From Marinobacter sp. SS13-12 (GTDB lineage Bacteria; Pseudomonadota; Gammaproteobacteria; Pseudomonadales; Oleiphilaceae), in contig NZ_JASSUA010000001.1 in assembly GCF_030227115.1 (NCBI RefSeq), positions 806,001-870,000 of the forward strand: a stretch of 64,000 bases of DNA. Reading direction: 5' to 3'. This document shows, piece after piece, positions 8,465 through 16,737 of the stretch (positions are counted from its first letter, which is position 1; each line of letters opens with the position of its first letter). The notes beneath the pieces were generated by a model, which ran no database searches, was not told the origin of the DNA, and worked only from the letters and a program-made list of their open reading frames with translations. The position numbers and the translations under genes are program-made.

Positions 8465-9748
8465 ATGACAGGATATTATGATTACACGCTGGTCGTTGCA
8501 TCCTTTGTGGTGGCGGTCCTCGCATCCTATAGCGCATTGTATTTTGGTGCTCAACTGGCGAATCTCGAAGGGGGTAAGGCCAGGCTCTGGCTGACACTCG
8601 GTGCCCTGTCCATGGGCACAGGGGTCTGGGTCATGCATTTCGTTGGTATGCAGGCTTACGTAATGCCTGTGGAAACAAGCTACGACCTCACCATAACCGT
8701 CGTCTCCTGGCTCGCCGCAGTGGGTGCATCAGGGCTTGCCTTGTACATCATTGGCAAGGAACGTATTGGAAATGTGCAGTTCGCGATCGGCAGCCTCTTC
8801 ATGGCAGGCGGAATTGTCTCTATGCACTATGTCGGCATGGCTGCGCTGCAAATGGAGCCCGGCATGAGCTACGATCCCGTGCTTTTCACCGCCTCATTGG
8901 CCATCGCGCTTGTGGCCTCTGCCGTCGCGCTGCTTATCTGTCGGTGTTTGCAGTCGGTTGATGGGCTGAAAGGAATGGCCTTCCAGTTCGGTGCTGCCCT
9001 GATCATGGGTGTGGCGATTTGTGGCATGCACTACACCGGCATGGCCGCGATGATCTATCCCGACAACGCCATGCCCGCCGCAGACAATCTTTTGTCGGGT
9101 GATTGGTTGGGTGCACCACTTGCCCTGGTTAGCGGTGCGCTCATCTTTGTGGCTCTGGTTATTTCGGGCAACGATGTAAAGCATCGTCGGAACGCAGAAT
9201 TGCTGGCTCAGGCGGAATCGGAGCGTGTCGAGCGCAAGGCACTTTATGATGCGGCCACCGGGCTGCCAAACCGAGCCAGTCTGGCGAACCATCTGGTCGG
9301 AGAGTTGGCCGGAAGTGAATCCGATGACAATACATTTGCCGTGCTTTACCTGGACGTTGCCAACCACCGGGAGATACCTGCAAAGCAGGCTGAAGATGCC
9401 ATGGCGACACTTGCCAGCGCAATTACGGCTGCAATCGACCAGGGCGTCTATCTTGCCCGCTATTCATCCAGTTCATTTGTGGTGATTGTGAACGATCCGG
9501 GGCACCGAAAGCATAAAGGTATGTACCAGCGCCTTCGCAACCTGCCGACTCAAACGGAAGACGGTGGCGTGGCGTTGACCTGGCGGACCGGCCATAGCGT
9601 TTTCCCGAATTCAGGCCGCAACAGCCGGATGTTGTTGCGGAAGGCGATGAAAACGGCAGAACTTTCTACGCTGGGGAATTCCAGTGTGTCAGAGCAGGCC
9701 GACTCACTGGATCACTTCGGGCCACGCTCTGCGCTGCCTGAGGCATAA
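8465..9748 (+). CDS. MHYT-domain membrane sensor with degenerate GGDEF domain
   Basis: The 427-aa protein has about seven N-terminal membrane helices carrying three MHYT motifs (MHFVGM, MHYVGM, MHYTGM). These are proposed in the family to bind a metal and sense a diatomic gas. The rest is a GGDEF-like domain starting at DAATGLPNRASLANHL (about residue 260). The active-site loop, normally GGDEF, reads SSSSF at residues 334-338 after an otherwise normal LARY strand. Substrate and metal binding should be lost, so diguanylate cyclase activity is not expected. It may serve as a receptor or regulator. There is no EAL domain. The gene stands alone. Confidence 0.9.
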   Translation: MTGYYDYTLVVASFVVAVLASYSALYFGAQLANLEGGKARLWLTLGALSMGTGVWVMHFVGMQAYVMPVETSYDLTITVVSWLAAVGASGLALYIIGKERIGNVQFAIGSLFMAGGIVSMHYVGMAALQMEPGMSYDPVLFTASLAIALVASAVALLICRCLQSVDGLKGMAFQFGAALIMGVAICGMHYTGMAAMIYPDNAMPAADNLLSGDWLGAPLALVSGALIFVALVISGNDVKHRRNAELLAQAESERVERKALYDAATGLPNRASLANHLVGELAGSESDDNTFAVLYLDVANHREIPAKQAEDAMATLASAITAAIDQGVYLARYSSSSFVVIVNDPGHRKHKGMYQRLRNLPTQTEDGGVALTWRTGHSVFPNSGRNSRMLLRKAMKTAELSTLGNSSVSEQADSLDHFGPRSALPEA

Positions 9749-9762
9749 CGGAGGTTTGCCCT

Positions 9763-9948
9763 GTGGCGGAAGACAACCAACCCGGATCTACCGATGAACC
9801 CGGGACTGATAGTCCCGGTATACCCGGCCGAATACGGCGACCCTCAGCTTTTTATCGCGCAATTGCTGACCTGGCACTCCAGATCTACTCAACTGTGAAC
9901 CGGTTACATTTAATTACAATCCAGATGTTTATGATGAATGACAAATAA
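9763..9948 (+). CDS. possible small protein after the MHYT gene
   Basis: This is a 61-aa frame starting with GTG at 9763, 8 nt after GGAGG (9750-9754) and 14 nt after the MHYT gene stop. The protein is hydrophilic at the N-terminus and has an amphipathic helical C-terminus (FYRAIADLALQIYSTVNRL). A perfect hairpin lies inside the frame. The good ribosome site is the only real support; it could equally be untranslated spacer. Confidence 0.3.
   Translation: MAEDNQPGSTDEPGTDSPGIPGRIRRPSAFYRAIADLALQIYSTVNRLHLITIQMFMMNDK
9800..9818. repeat. perfect 8-bp inverted repeat
   Basis: CCGGGACT (9800-9807) and AGTCCCGG (9811-9818) enclose only 3 nt. No T-tract follows in either direction, so it is either a Rho-assisted stop or a protein-binding palindrome between the MHYT and PEP-CTERM genes. 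Confidence 0.5.
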
Positions 9949-9979
9949 TATCCTCTTGTCTCCATAAAAAGGACTTTGT

Positions 9980-10711
9980 ATGTCGTTTCGTCAGTTGTTC
10001 TCGACTGTCCTGCTGGTAAGCGCAGCCACCGGCGTTTCAGCCGCCCCGATAACCGTTCAGTGGACAGGCACGCTCGGCGGCAATCCAGATTATGAACCTG
10101 CCTCCATCGCATCGAGAATTGCTAACGGGGATACTATTTCCGGTCAGTTTTCCTTCGACACAAACGCTGCATTCGTTCCGTCGATGTCTTTTGGCGCCAA
10201 TTACTCCGGAGATGGTGACACCATCGGGCACTACCTGCACGACGCATCAATTGGCAGCTACTCCGCTACCATCAATAACGATGTGACCTTCGGTTCAGAC
10301 CCTTCTGACACTCAAATCTATTACCAGGTGCTCAACGACCATACGCTTGGTATTGATCCGGATGGAATGGATCGCTTTGGTTTCTGGAGCCGGGATGTTA
10401 ACACCAACTTCAGCGGTACCAGTGTCGCGCCACGAAACTTTCAGATGTTCTTTAATGACCACTCTGGCACCCTCCTGGATGACATTTCGCTTGCGGGAAG
10501 TGCCGACAATCTCTCCGCTTTCAGCGATATCAGGGGAGAAATTTCGACCTCCTCGAGTGACGCCGATGAGTCCTTTTTCATGACTTTTTCAGTCGACAGC
10601 TTTTCAGTCATCCGTCACGACAATCAGCCGGTAGCTGTGCCCGAACCCGCGACGCTTTCTTTATTCATGCTCGGGCTTGCGGGCCTTGTCGCCCGTCACA
10701 GGCGCCGCTGA
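9980..10711 (+). CDS. PEP-CTERM sorting-domain exported protein
   Basis: The 243-aa exported protein has a signal peptide ending near VSAA-PIT (residue 22). A beta-rich Thr/Ser/Asp body lacks any recognisable catalytic motif. The C-terminal sorting signal VPEPATLSLFMLGLAGL is followed by HRRR. An AAGGA site precedes the ATG. It is not similar in its body to the other PEP-CTERM protein at 5012-5629, so the two are not recent duplicates. Likely fate is exosortase-dependent anchoring or release at the outer envelope. Function unknown. Confidence 0.88.
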   Translation: MSFRQLFSTVLLVSAATGVSAAPITVQWTGTLGGNPDYEPASIASRIANGDTISGQFSFDTNAAFVPSMSFGANYSGDGDTIGHYLHDASIGSYSATINNDVTFGSDPSDTQIYYQVLNDHTLGIDPDGMDRFGFWSRDVNTNFSGTSVAPRNFQMFFNDHSGTLLDDISLAGSADNLSAFSDIRGEISTSSSDADESFFMTFSVDSFSVIRHDNQPVAVPEPATLSLFMLGLAGLVARHRRR

Positions 10712-10863
10712 TCGCGCCTTGCGCGCCTATAAAGTGAAGCCGAGGCCGTTCCCTGCCGGGTTGACGGGCACTTCTCCCAGAGTGTGCCCTCAACACCTTA
10801 TGGCGGTGCCTGAAAACCAACCGGTAAACAGGCGCCAGAACGTTTGCCAACGGGGGCAACCAC

Positions 10864-11652
10864 CTACCGGGCCAGGGTCACGCCCAGAGTCACAGCGCCG
10901 GCCAACACCAACAAGATACCGATGAATGAACCCAAGACACGAATGGGCGGAAGGACCTTTTCCAACAGCACGTAGATTGCGATAGCTGCCATCCAGGTCA
11001 GGTTCATCACCCCGCCCACAAACATCAGCAACATCAAGACCCAACAACAGCCCACACAGTACAGTCCGTGGCGCAAGCCCATGATCAGGGCGCCCCGGCT
11101 GCCCGGGCGCCATTCGTTGAGCAGGAAGTTGAGCGGCGACCGACATTTGGTCAGGCACGCGTTCTTCAGACCGCTCCACTGAAACAGGCCCGCCGCCACC
11201 AGGAGTCCGCCTGCTAACAGCGGCGTGGTGCTGCCCATGGCTGAAGTCATCAATTCCCTACTGTAAAGGACCCATTGGGCGAGGGCCGCCGTCAGGCCGA
11301 AGGCGAACCAGGCCACCAGATATCCCGTGATAAACCAGGTTGTCAACCGAACGGCTTTTGGCCTGGCCTCGCGCTGGTGTTGAAGACGGGTGAAGCTCAG
11401 GACCATGGGCGTAGCGGTGGGCGACATCATGGCGATCATCATTACGCCCCACATGACCATGTTGAGCACCAGCAGACCGCCGTCCCAGGCGGTCATAGCT
11501 GGTTGCATCACCGTATGCTCTGGCGAGTGGGCGGCCTGGTCGGGAGTGGCGAGGGCAACCAAATAGATCCAGCTCAACAGACTGATCAGGATAATGCCCG
11601 CAACCACTACGCGACGATCCCGCCGGTACGCCTGGGCGCTTGTCTGAATCAT
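10864..11652 (-). CDS. DUF2182 integral membrane protein
   Basis: The 262-aa polytopic inner-membrane protein has about six helices. Met-rich segment MWGVMMIAMMSPTATPMV and Cys-rich segment GLYCVGCCWVLMLLMF are the hallmarks of DUF2182, described as a predicted metal-binding membrane family. ATG 11652 is chosen because AGGA lies 7 nt upstream; the open frame runs further to 11793 but into the upstream gene. It is 10 nt downstream of the DUF1326 gene; the two families are habitual neighbours. Substrate is not known. Confidence 0.85.
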   Translation of the reverse strand: MIQTSAQAYRRDRRVVVAGIILISLLSWIYLVALATPDQAAHSPEHTVMQPAMTAWDGGLLVLNMVMWGVMMIAMMSPTATPMVLSFTRLQHQREARPKAVRLTTWFITGYLVAWFAFGLTAALAQWVLYSRELMTSAMGSTTPLLAGGLLVAAGLFQWSGLKNACLTKCRSPLNFLLNEWRPGSRGALIMGLRHGLYCVGCCWVLMLLMFVGGVMNLTWMAAIAIYVLLEKVLPPIRVLGSFIGILLVLAGAVTLGVTLAR

Positions 11653-11662
11653 GGCCATATCC

Positions 11663-12271
11663 TCACGGGCCTGTGTAGCTGAATTCCGAATAGGCCGCAC
11701 TGCGCCGGGCGGTGTCCAGCTCAAGGCCGTATGCCTGATGCCGCAGTGACTCAGAAGTCGCCAGGGTCGCGGGAAACCCGGGCGCAACCGCAAACGGATG
11801 GTTGTGCAGCGTCACCGGTTTGCCTTCCTGGCCCTCATTGGCATGAACCACCGCACTGGCGGTCTTCCCCACGCTCAAACGCACTTCGCCCTCGGTGGTT
11901 TCATAGTGAATCGGGACATGCTCCACACCCAGCACCTCAGAAATAAACGAGGTCAACACGGCCGGATGGCCCCCGGCCTCACCACCGAATATTTTTGCCA
12001 GGGCTTCCCGCTGGGGCTCGCTACCCGCTTCATCCAGGTAAAGCACCACCTTCCAGTTGCCGTCCGCCATGGCGCCGGGCGTTTGCAGAGCCACCACAAC
12101 ATTAAGGCCGTCCAGAGACGTATCCTCATACACGCCCTTATCGATGTGCCAGGCCACCAGGCCGGTGCAGTCGCCTTCGGTAGGGTTGCCCAGATGCAGA
12201 CAGGGGCAGACTTCCTTGCAGGTACAGCTTTCGAGGTAATGGCCATTCAGTTTCCAGTTGTTTGTATTCAT
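11663..12271 (-). CDS. DUF1326 domain protein
   Basis: The 202-aa soluble protein has the family N-terminus NGHYLESCTCKEVCPC, a Cys cluster that looks suited to metal binding, followed by another Cys in EGDCTG. Beta strands and HYETTEGEVRL follow. GAGGAG precedes the ATG. It is the first gene of a two-gene operon with DUF2182 and is transcribed divergently from the large STAND-type regulator, which is the obvious candidate regulator. Biochemical role is undescribed as far as I know. Confidence 0.88.
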   Translation of the reverse strand: MNTNNWKLNGHYLESCTCKEVCPCLHLGNPTEGDCTGLVAWHIDKGVYEDTSLDGLNVVVALQTPGAMADGNWKVVLYLDEAGSEPQREALAKIFGGEAGGHPAVLTSFISEVLGVEHVPIHYETTEGEVRLSVGKTASAVVHANEGQEGKPVTLHNHPFAVAPGFPATLATSESLRHQAYGLELDTARRSAAYSEFSYTGP

Positions 12272-12468
12272 GGTTTTGCTCCTCGGTTATTGGGGTTACT
12301 TGAAACACCTCGTTGGTTCGGGGCTCAATTGCCCCATGGCATGATTCACTATAGGTCGGTCGGAGGCACCGGGAGTGATAGGGGCGTGAGAATATGATGA
12401 GGATTTGCTCTCTGCGTGGAATCCTGCCGCCAGCGCGGTAACATGGGATTATTCACAGGGGGTGGTTT

Positions 12469-14409
12469 ATGCAGCGACAAACCGATCGGTTGCATCCCGT
12501 GGAGCAGGATTTTGTCGGGCGGGGCGAAGAACTCAAGGCCCTGGGCACGCTGCTCGAGCCCGATGGACCCGGGGTCACTCATGTCTACGGCATTGCCGGT
12601 ATTGGCAAGAGCCGCCTGCTGGCCGTGTTTGCCAATCGGGCGAGGGCGGAGGGCGCCACCATCGTACGGCTCGATTGCCGCACCATGGAACCCACCACCG
12701 AGGGCTTCCTCCGGGAGCTGGGGGAGGCCGTGGGTCGCAGGATTGGCGATGTTGAACAAGCCTGCCTGCGCCTTGGCGAACTGGGCGCCCGGGTAATTCT
12801 GGTGCTCGATACCTACGAGGTGTATCGGTTGATGGATACCTGGTTGCGCCAGACGCTGGTACCTGCGTTGCCCGACAATGTTCGTCTACTGTGCCTGGGG
12901 CGGGAGAGCCCCCTGGCGGCCTGGCGAACGGCCCCCGGCCGTCCTGTTCGCGCCCTGTCACTGGGGGCCCTGGAAGACGCTGAAGCTGCCCGGCTTTTAA
13001 CCCGGGCCGGCGTGCCCGCCAAGTCCGCCGCCCGCGTTGTCCATGCCACCCATGGCCACCCGCTGGCTCTGCAGCTCGCGGCCTCGGCCTATGCCGAGCG
13101 ACCCGATCTGGCGTTTGAAGAGCTGAGTTTGCAGCAGGCCCTGGAGGCGCTCACCGAGATGTTTCTGGCCGATGTGCGCGACCCCGCCACCCGCCGCGCC
13201 CTGGAGGCCTGCTCTGTGGTGCGGCGGGTAACCGTGTCCCTGCTCCGGGCACTGTTGCCGGATCTGGCCCCGCGCGATGCCTATGACCGCCTGCGGGCGC
13301 TGCCCTTCGTGGAACCGGCCGACGATGGGCTGCTGATTCACGACGCGGTGCGCGAGGCCATGGCGCGCTCCCTGCGGGCTAGGGACCCCTGCGCGTTTCT
13401 CGGATACCAAAAAGCCGCCTGGCAACAACTGGTGGAGGAAACCCGAGGCACCGGCCGGGGCGAACTGTGGCGCTATACTGCTGACCGGCTCTACCTGATT
13501 GAAAACCCGGTGGTGCGTGAGGCCTTTTTCCCCAGCGGTACCCAGAGCCTGGCAGTGGAACCGGCAACCAGCGACGACGGTGAGGCCATTGTAGACATTA
13601 TCCAACGCTGGGAGGGCCCCGAGGCGGCGGCATACCTACAGCGTTGGTGGCGACGGCGGCCGGATACCTTTGCCGTTGCGCGCGGCCGGGAGGGGCAGGT
13701 TCTGGGTCTGTGCTGCAAATTCGTCAGCGACCGTGTGGAGCCTGGCTGGCTTCGGGACGATTCCGTTACCGACCAGTGGTGCCAGCACCTGGAAGCCCAC
13801 CCGCTACCGGAGAATCAACGGGCACTGTTCTGTCGGCGCTGGCTGAGCGTCGAAAAGGGCGAGGCTCCCTCCTCGGTGCAGGCGGCTCTTTGGCTGGACC
13901 TGAAACGCACCTATATGGAACTGCGCCCGCAGCTTCGGCGGGTCTATCTCACCGTTCAGGACCTGGCGGCCTATGCCCCCGTGGCCACGCGTCTGGGATT
14001 CGAGGTGTTGGAAGATCGAGAGCAAAAGCTGGACGGCGACAGCTACCATAGCGCGGTGCTGGATTTTGGGCCGGGTTCGGTGGATGGCTGGCTGGCGGAA
14101 CTGGCAGCAGGGGAACTGGGTATAGAAGGCGAATCACTGCTGGACACCCAGGCCCGGGAGCTGGTGGTGGACGGCGAGCGGCTTTCCCTGACGCCTCTGG
14201 AGTTCGGGGTAATCAAGTACCTGAGTGACCATGAAAGCGAGGCAGTCTCCCGCACCGATCTGCTCCGCCATGTCTGGGACACCCGCTACTATGGCGGCAG
14301 CAATGTGGTGGACACAGTAGTGCGTAGCCTGCGCCGAAAATTGGGCCACTATGCCCGGCGCATAGAAACCGTTACTGGAGTGGGCTATCGCTTTCGATCA
14401 CACCGGTAG
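12469..14409 (+). CDS. STAND-type ATPase fused to a GNAT-like domain and an OmpR-type winged helix
   Basis: This 646-aa regulator has three parts. Residues 1 to about 350 are an AAA/STAND NTPase with FVGRGEEL, P-loop GIAGIGKS (41-48), a Walker B-like VILVLDTYEVY and a winged-helix-like end with LLIHDAVREAM. About 360-535 resembles a GNAT acetyltransferase fold (VEPATSDDGEAIVDIIQRW, FAVARGREGQVLGLCCKF, AYAPVATRLGFEVLED). About 555-646 is a Trans_reg_C winged helix (LSLTPLEFGVIKYL, VVDTVVRSLRRKL, VTGVGYRFR). There is no receiver domain. It is divergent from the DUF1326-DUF2182 operon across a 197-bp gap and probably controls it. The GNAT call is by pattern only. Confidence 0.82.
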   Translation: MQRQTDRLHPVEQDFVGRGEELKALGTLLEPDGPGVTHVYGIAGIGKSRLLAVFANRARAEGATIVRLDCRTMEPTTEGFLRELGEAVGRRIGDVEQACLRLGELGARVILVLDTYEVYRLMDTWLRQTLVPALPDNVRLLCLGRESPLAAWRTAPGRPVRALSLGALEDAEAARLLTRAGVPAKSAARVVHATHGHPLALQLAASAYAERPDLAFEELSLQQALEALTEMFLADVRDPATRRALEACSVVRRVTVSLLRALLPDLAPRDAYDRLRALPFVEPADDGLLIHDAVREAMARSLRARDPCAFLGYQKAAWQQLVEETRGTGRGELWRYTADRLYLIENPVVREAFFPSGTQSLAVEPATSDDGEAIVDIIQRWEGPEAAAYLQRWWRRRPDTFAVARGREGQVLGLCCKFVSDRVEPGWLRDDSVTDQWCQHLEAHPLPENQRALFCRRWLSVEKGEAPSSVQAALWLDLKRTYMELRPQLRRVYLTVQDLAAYAPVATRLGFEVLEDREQKLDGDSYHSAVLDFGPGSVDGWLAELAAGELGIEGESLLDTQARELVVDGERLSLTPLEFGVIKYLSDHESEAVSRTDLLRHVWDTRYYGGSNVVDTVVRSLRRKLGHYARRIETVTGVGYRFRSHR

Positions 14410-14424
14410 GGCGTCCACGAGCGG

Positions 14425-14459
14425 GTTCGTTCCAGCTCCGGCGCCCGGAGGGTGCGAAC
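14425..14459. terminator. hairpin between convergent genes
   Basis: CTCCGG (14436-14441) and CCGGAG (14445-14450) form a perfect stem with a 3-nt loop, surrounded by a second pair GTTCG (14425-14429)/CGAAC (14455-14459). There is no T-tract, so termination in either direction is only plausible. Confidence 0.4.
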
Positions 14460-14483
14460 TGATGCGCCTGATTACCTGATTGC

Positions 14484-14882
14484 TCAGTGTCCCGGCTCCC
14501 ATTCGGAATATGCCACGATGTGAGAGCCATATTCCAGCCACGGAACTTCGTGTGAACTCCAGATCTGGCGCTCGGGCCTGCTGATGGGGTCTTCGTCTAA
14601 AGTCGCCACCCGCAAAACCACGCGAGGATTCCCCTGTTTCATTGCAACAAGTTGGGAGCCACAGTTCGAGCAGAAGTAACGCAGCTTGCCAGGTGAAGAC
14701 TCATAGCTCTTGAGCATATCCTCGCCCCTGGTCCAGCGAAAGTGTTCACGGAGTACCCCTGCTCCGGTATTGAAGGCCGCCGAATGCGCTTTCCGGCATG
14801 TTCTGCAAGAGCAGTGCTGAATGGGCGTATCTAGCCGATCCACCTCATACCCGAGACCACCACAAAGGCAACTTCCTTTCAT
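14484..14882 (-). CDS. GFA family (Mss4-like) zinc protein
   Basis: This 132-aa protein is of the family named after glutathione-dependent formaldehyde-activating enzyme. The zinc ligands are visible as CLC at residues 5-7, CSCRTCRK near 24-31 and CSNCGSQ near 71-77. Many members have no proven formaldehyde activity, so the specific reaction is left open. It is a single gene with its own promoter region in the 150 bp before pckA's terminator. Length and motif spacing are normal for the family. Confidence 0.88.
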   Translation of the reverse strand: MKGSCLCGGLGYEVDRLDTPIQHCSCRTCRKAHSAAFNTGAGVLREHFRWTRGEDMLKSYESSPGKLRYFCSNCGSQLVAMKQGNPRVVLRVATLDEDPISRPERQIWSSHEVPWLEYGSHIVAYSEWEPGH

Positions 14883-14977
14883 TTCCCACCCTCTGAATGC
14901 CTAAACATATAATATTTGTATATGAGTCGACGACCATTTATCCACTGTTTATCGAGTTTATCCATGCGAAAAGGCAC

Positions 14978-15013
14978 AAAAAAAGCGCCGTACTCAAAGA
15001 GCAGGGCGCTTTT
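14978..15013 (-). terminator. Rho-independent terminator of pckA
   Basis: AAAGCGCC (14982-14989) pairs with GGCGCTTT (15005-15012). On the minus strand the stem ends in a run of seven T (A-tract 14978-14984). It lies 17 nt after the pckA stop. Confidence 0.88.
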
Positions 15014-15029
15014 CTCAGTAAAGGCGGGC

Positions 15030-16562
15030 TTATGATTTCGGCCCGGCCTCCACAATGGCGTCGGAAACATCAAACTTCTTGAAGTTTTCAACAAACTGGC
15101 CAATCAGTTCGGCGGCCTTGGCGTCGTAGTCTTCTTTGCTGGCCCAGGTGTTGCGGGGGTTCAGCAGGTTGTTGTCTACGCCAGGTACGTCTACCGGTAC
15201 CTCCAGGTTCAGGGTCGGCAGGTGCTCGGTTTCGGCATCGTCCAGGTCGCCATTCTGGATGGCGGCGATGATGCCACGGGTGGTGGGGATGCTGAAGCGC
15301 TCACCCACGCCGTGGGGGCCGCCGGTCCAGCCGGTGTTGACCAGGAAGACCTTGCTGCCAAACTCGTCCATGCGCTTCATCAGCAGCTCGGCGTATACGC
15401 CGGCGGGGCGCGGGAAGAACGGTGCGCCGAAGCAGGTGGAGAAGGTGGCTTTCAGTTTGGAAGAGGAGCCCATTTCCGTAGAGCCCACCAATGCGGTGTA
15501 GCCACTGAGGAAGTGGTAGGCCGCAGCTTCTTTGCTGAGGACGGACACGGGCGGCAGTACGCCGGTCATGTCGCAGGTCAGGAAAACAATGTGTGACGGC
15601 TCGCCGGCGCGATTTTCAACCACGCGCTTCTCAACGTGCTCCAGCGGGTAAGCGCAGCGGGAGTTCTCGGTGAGGGAGACGTCGGTGTAGTCCGGCTCGC
15701 GGGTCTCCGGGTCGATGGTGACGTTTTCAACCAGGGCACCAAAGCGGATAGCGTCCCAGATAATGGGTTCGTTCTTCCGGCTCAGGTCGATACACTTGGC
15801 GTAGCAGCCACCTTCGATGTTGAAGACGGTGCCTGGGCCCCAGCCGTGCTCGTCGTCACCGATCAGGAAGCGCTCGGGGTCGGCGGAGAGGGTGGTTTTT
15901 CCGGTGCCGGAGAGGCCGAAGAACAGGCAGGTTTCGCCGTCTTCGCCCACGTTGGCGGAGCAGTGCATGGGCAGCACGTCTTTTTCCGGCAGCAGGAAGT
16001 TCTGCACCGAGAACATGGCCTTTTTCATCTCGCCAGCGTAGTGCATGCCCGCCAGCAGTACCTTGCGCTTGGCAAAGTTAATGATGACGCAGCCGTTGCT
16101 ATTGGTGCCGTCACGCTCGGGCACACATTCGAAGTTGGCAACGTTGAGTATCTGCCATTCCTGCTTGTCCGCCGGGTTGAAATTGTCAGGACGGATGAAC
16201 AGGTTCTGGCCAAACAGGTTCTGCCAGGCAGTTTCGGTGGTCATGCGCACCGGCAGGTAGTGTTCCGGGTCAGAGCCGACGTGTACGTGGCTTACAAAGC
16301 TGTCTTTCTCGGCAATGTTGGCTTCAACGCGATCCCAGAGGGCATCAAATTTTTCCGCGTCGAACGGGCGGTTGATGGGGCCCCAGTGGATGTCGTCAGA
16401 GGTGCTTGGCTCCTCCACGATGTACCGGTCCATCGGGGACCGGCCGGTGCGTTCGCCGGTTTTTACCACCAGTGAACCGTTTGCGGCCAGCTGGCCTTCA
16501 CGTCTTTCCAGTGCCAGCTCGACCAGTCGTGCTGCACACAGATCATTATAAGTGTTACTCAC
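15030..16562 (-). CDS. pckA: phosphoenolpyruvate carboxykinase (ATP)
   Basis: This enzyme converts oxaloacetate and ATP to phosphoenolpyruvate, CO2 and ADP, the first committed step of gluconeogenesis from organic acids and fatty acids. The 510-aa protein has [12 protein letters not shown] near the N-terminus, the kinase-1a loop [11 protein letters not shown], metal-binding [19 protein letters not shown], and [17 protein letters not shown]. The start is GTG at 16562 with GAGG 5 nt upstream. A leader with interlocking inverted repeats lies 30-90 nt upstream. The neighbours hslO, hslR and yrfG are on the same strand, as near E. coli pckA. Confidence 0.97.
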   Translation of the reverse strand: MSNTYNDLCAARLVELALERREGQLAANGSLVVKTGERTGRSPMDRYIVEEPSTSDDIHWGPINRPFDAEKFDALWDRVEANIAEKDSFVSHVHVGSDPEHYLPVRMTTETAWQNLFGQNLFIRPDNFNPADKQEWQILNVANFECVPERDGTNSNGCVIINFAKRKVLLAGMHYAGEMKKAMFSVQNFLLPEKDVLPMHCSANVGEDGETCLFFGLSGTGKTTLSADPERFLIGDDEHGWGPGTVFNIEGGCYAKCIDLSRKNEPIIWDAIRFGALVENVTIDPETREPDYTDVSLTENSRCAYPLEHVEKRVVENRAGEPSHIVFLTCDMTGVLPPVSVLSKEAAAYHFLSGYTALVGSTEMGSSSKLKATFSTCFGAPFFPRPAGVYAELLMKRMDEFGSKVFLVNTGWTGGPHGVGERFSIPTTRGIIAAIQNGDLDDAETEHLPTLNLEVPVDVPGVDNNLLNPRNTWASKEDYDAKAAELIGQFVENFKKFDVSDAIVEAGPKS

Positions 16563-16591
16563 TTCGACCTCGCCCTCGGGATGTGATCGTA

Positions 16592-16650
16592 ATTGCTCAG
16601 GCCGTCCCCCCTGAAAATTGACGGAAATCTGAGCAATCGGGTCAATTCAG
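16592..16650 (-). promoter_or_regulatory. interleaved inverted repeats in the pckA leader
   Basis: ATTGCTCAG (16592-16600) is complementary to CTGAGCAAT (16629-16637), 9 of 9 bp. CTGAAAATTGAC (16611-16622) is complementary to GTCAATTCAG (16641-16650) apart from a 2-nt bulge. The pairs are interlocked (a-b-a'-b'), so in RNA the two stems are either alternatives or a pseudoknot. They sit 30-88 nt before the GTG start. The arrangement suits a leader switch or two overlapping operators; which one is unknown. Confidence 0.5.
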
Positions 16651-16677
16651 GCGCGCTATTATGCCAGAGACGCCGGT

Positions 16678-16721
16678 AAAAAACGACTGCCCCGGAAGCC
16701 GCACTGTGACTGGCTTTCGGG
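16678..16721 (-). terminator. probable terminator of hslO
   Basis: 16691-16700 and 16712-16721 form a 10-bp stem with one A/C mismatch. On the minus strand it is followed, after a 7-nt spacer, by six T (A-tract 16678-16683). The spacer makes it weaker than a textbook terminator. It also separates hslO from the pckA promoter. Confidence 0.5.
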
Positions 16722-16737
16722 CCGATCAGCCGGGTGT

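Noticed and set aside
10712..10863. Possible small gene between the PEP-CTERM and DUF2182 genes
   Set aside because: Short open frames exist on both strands but none has a ribosome site or protein-like composition; I see nothing definite in this gap.
15636..16475. 279-codon plus-strand frame opposite pckA
   Set aside because: Shadow of pckA; Val/Gly-rich translation without motif.
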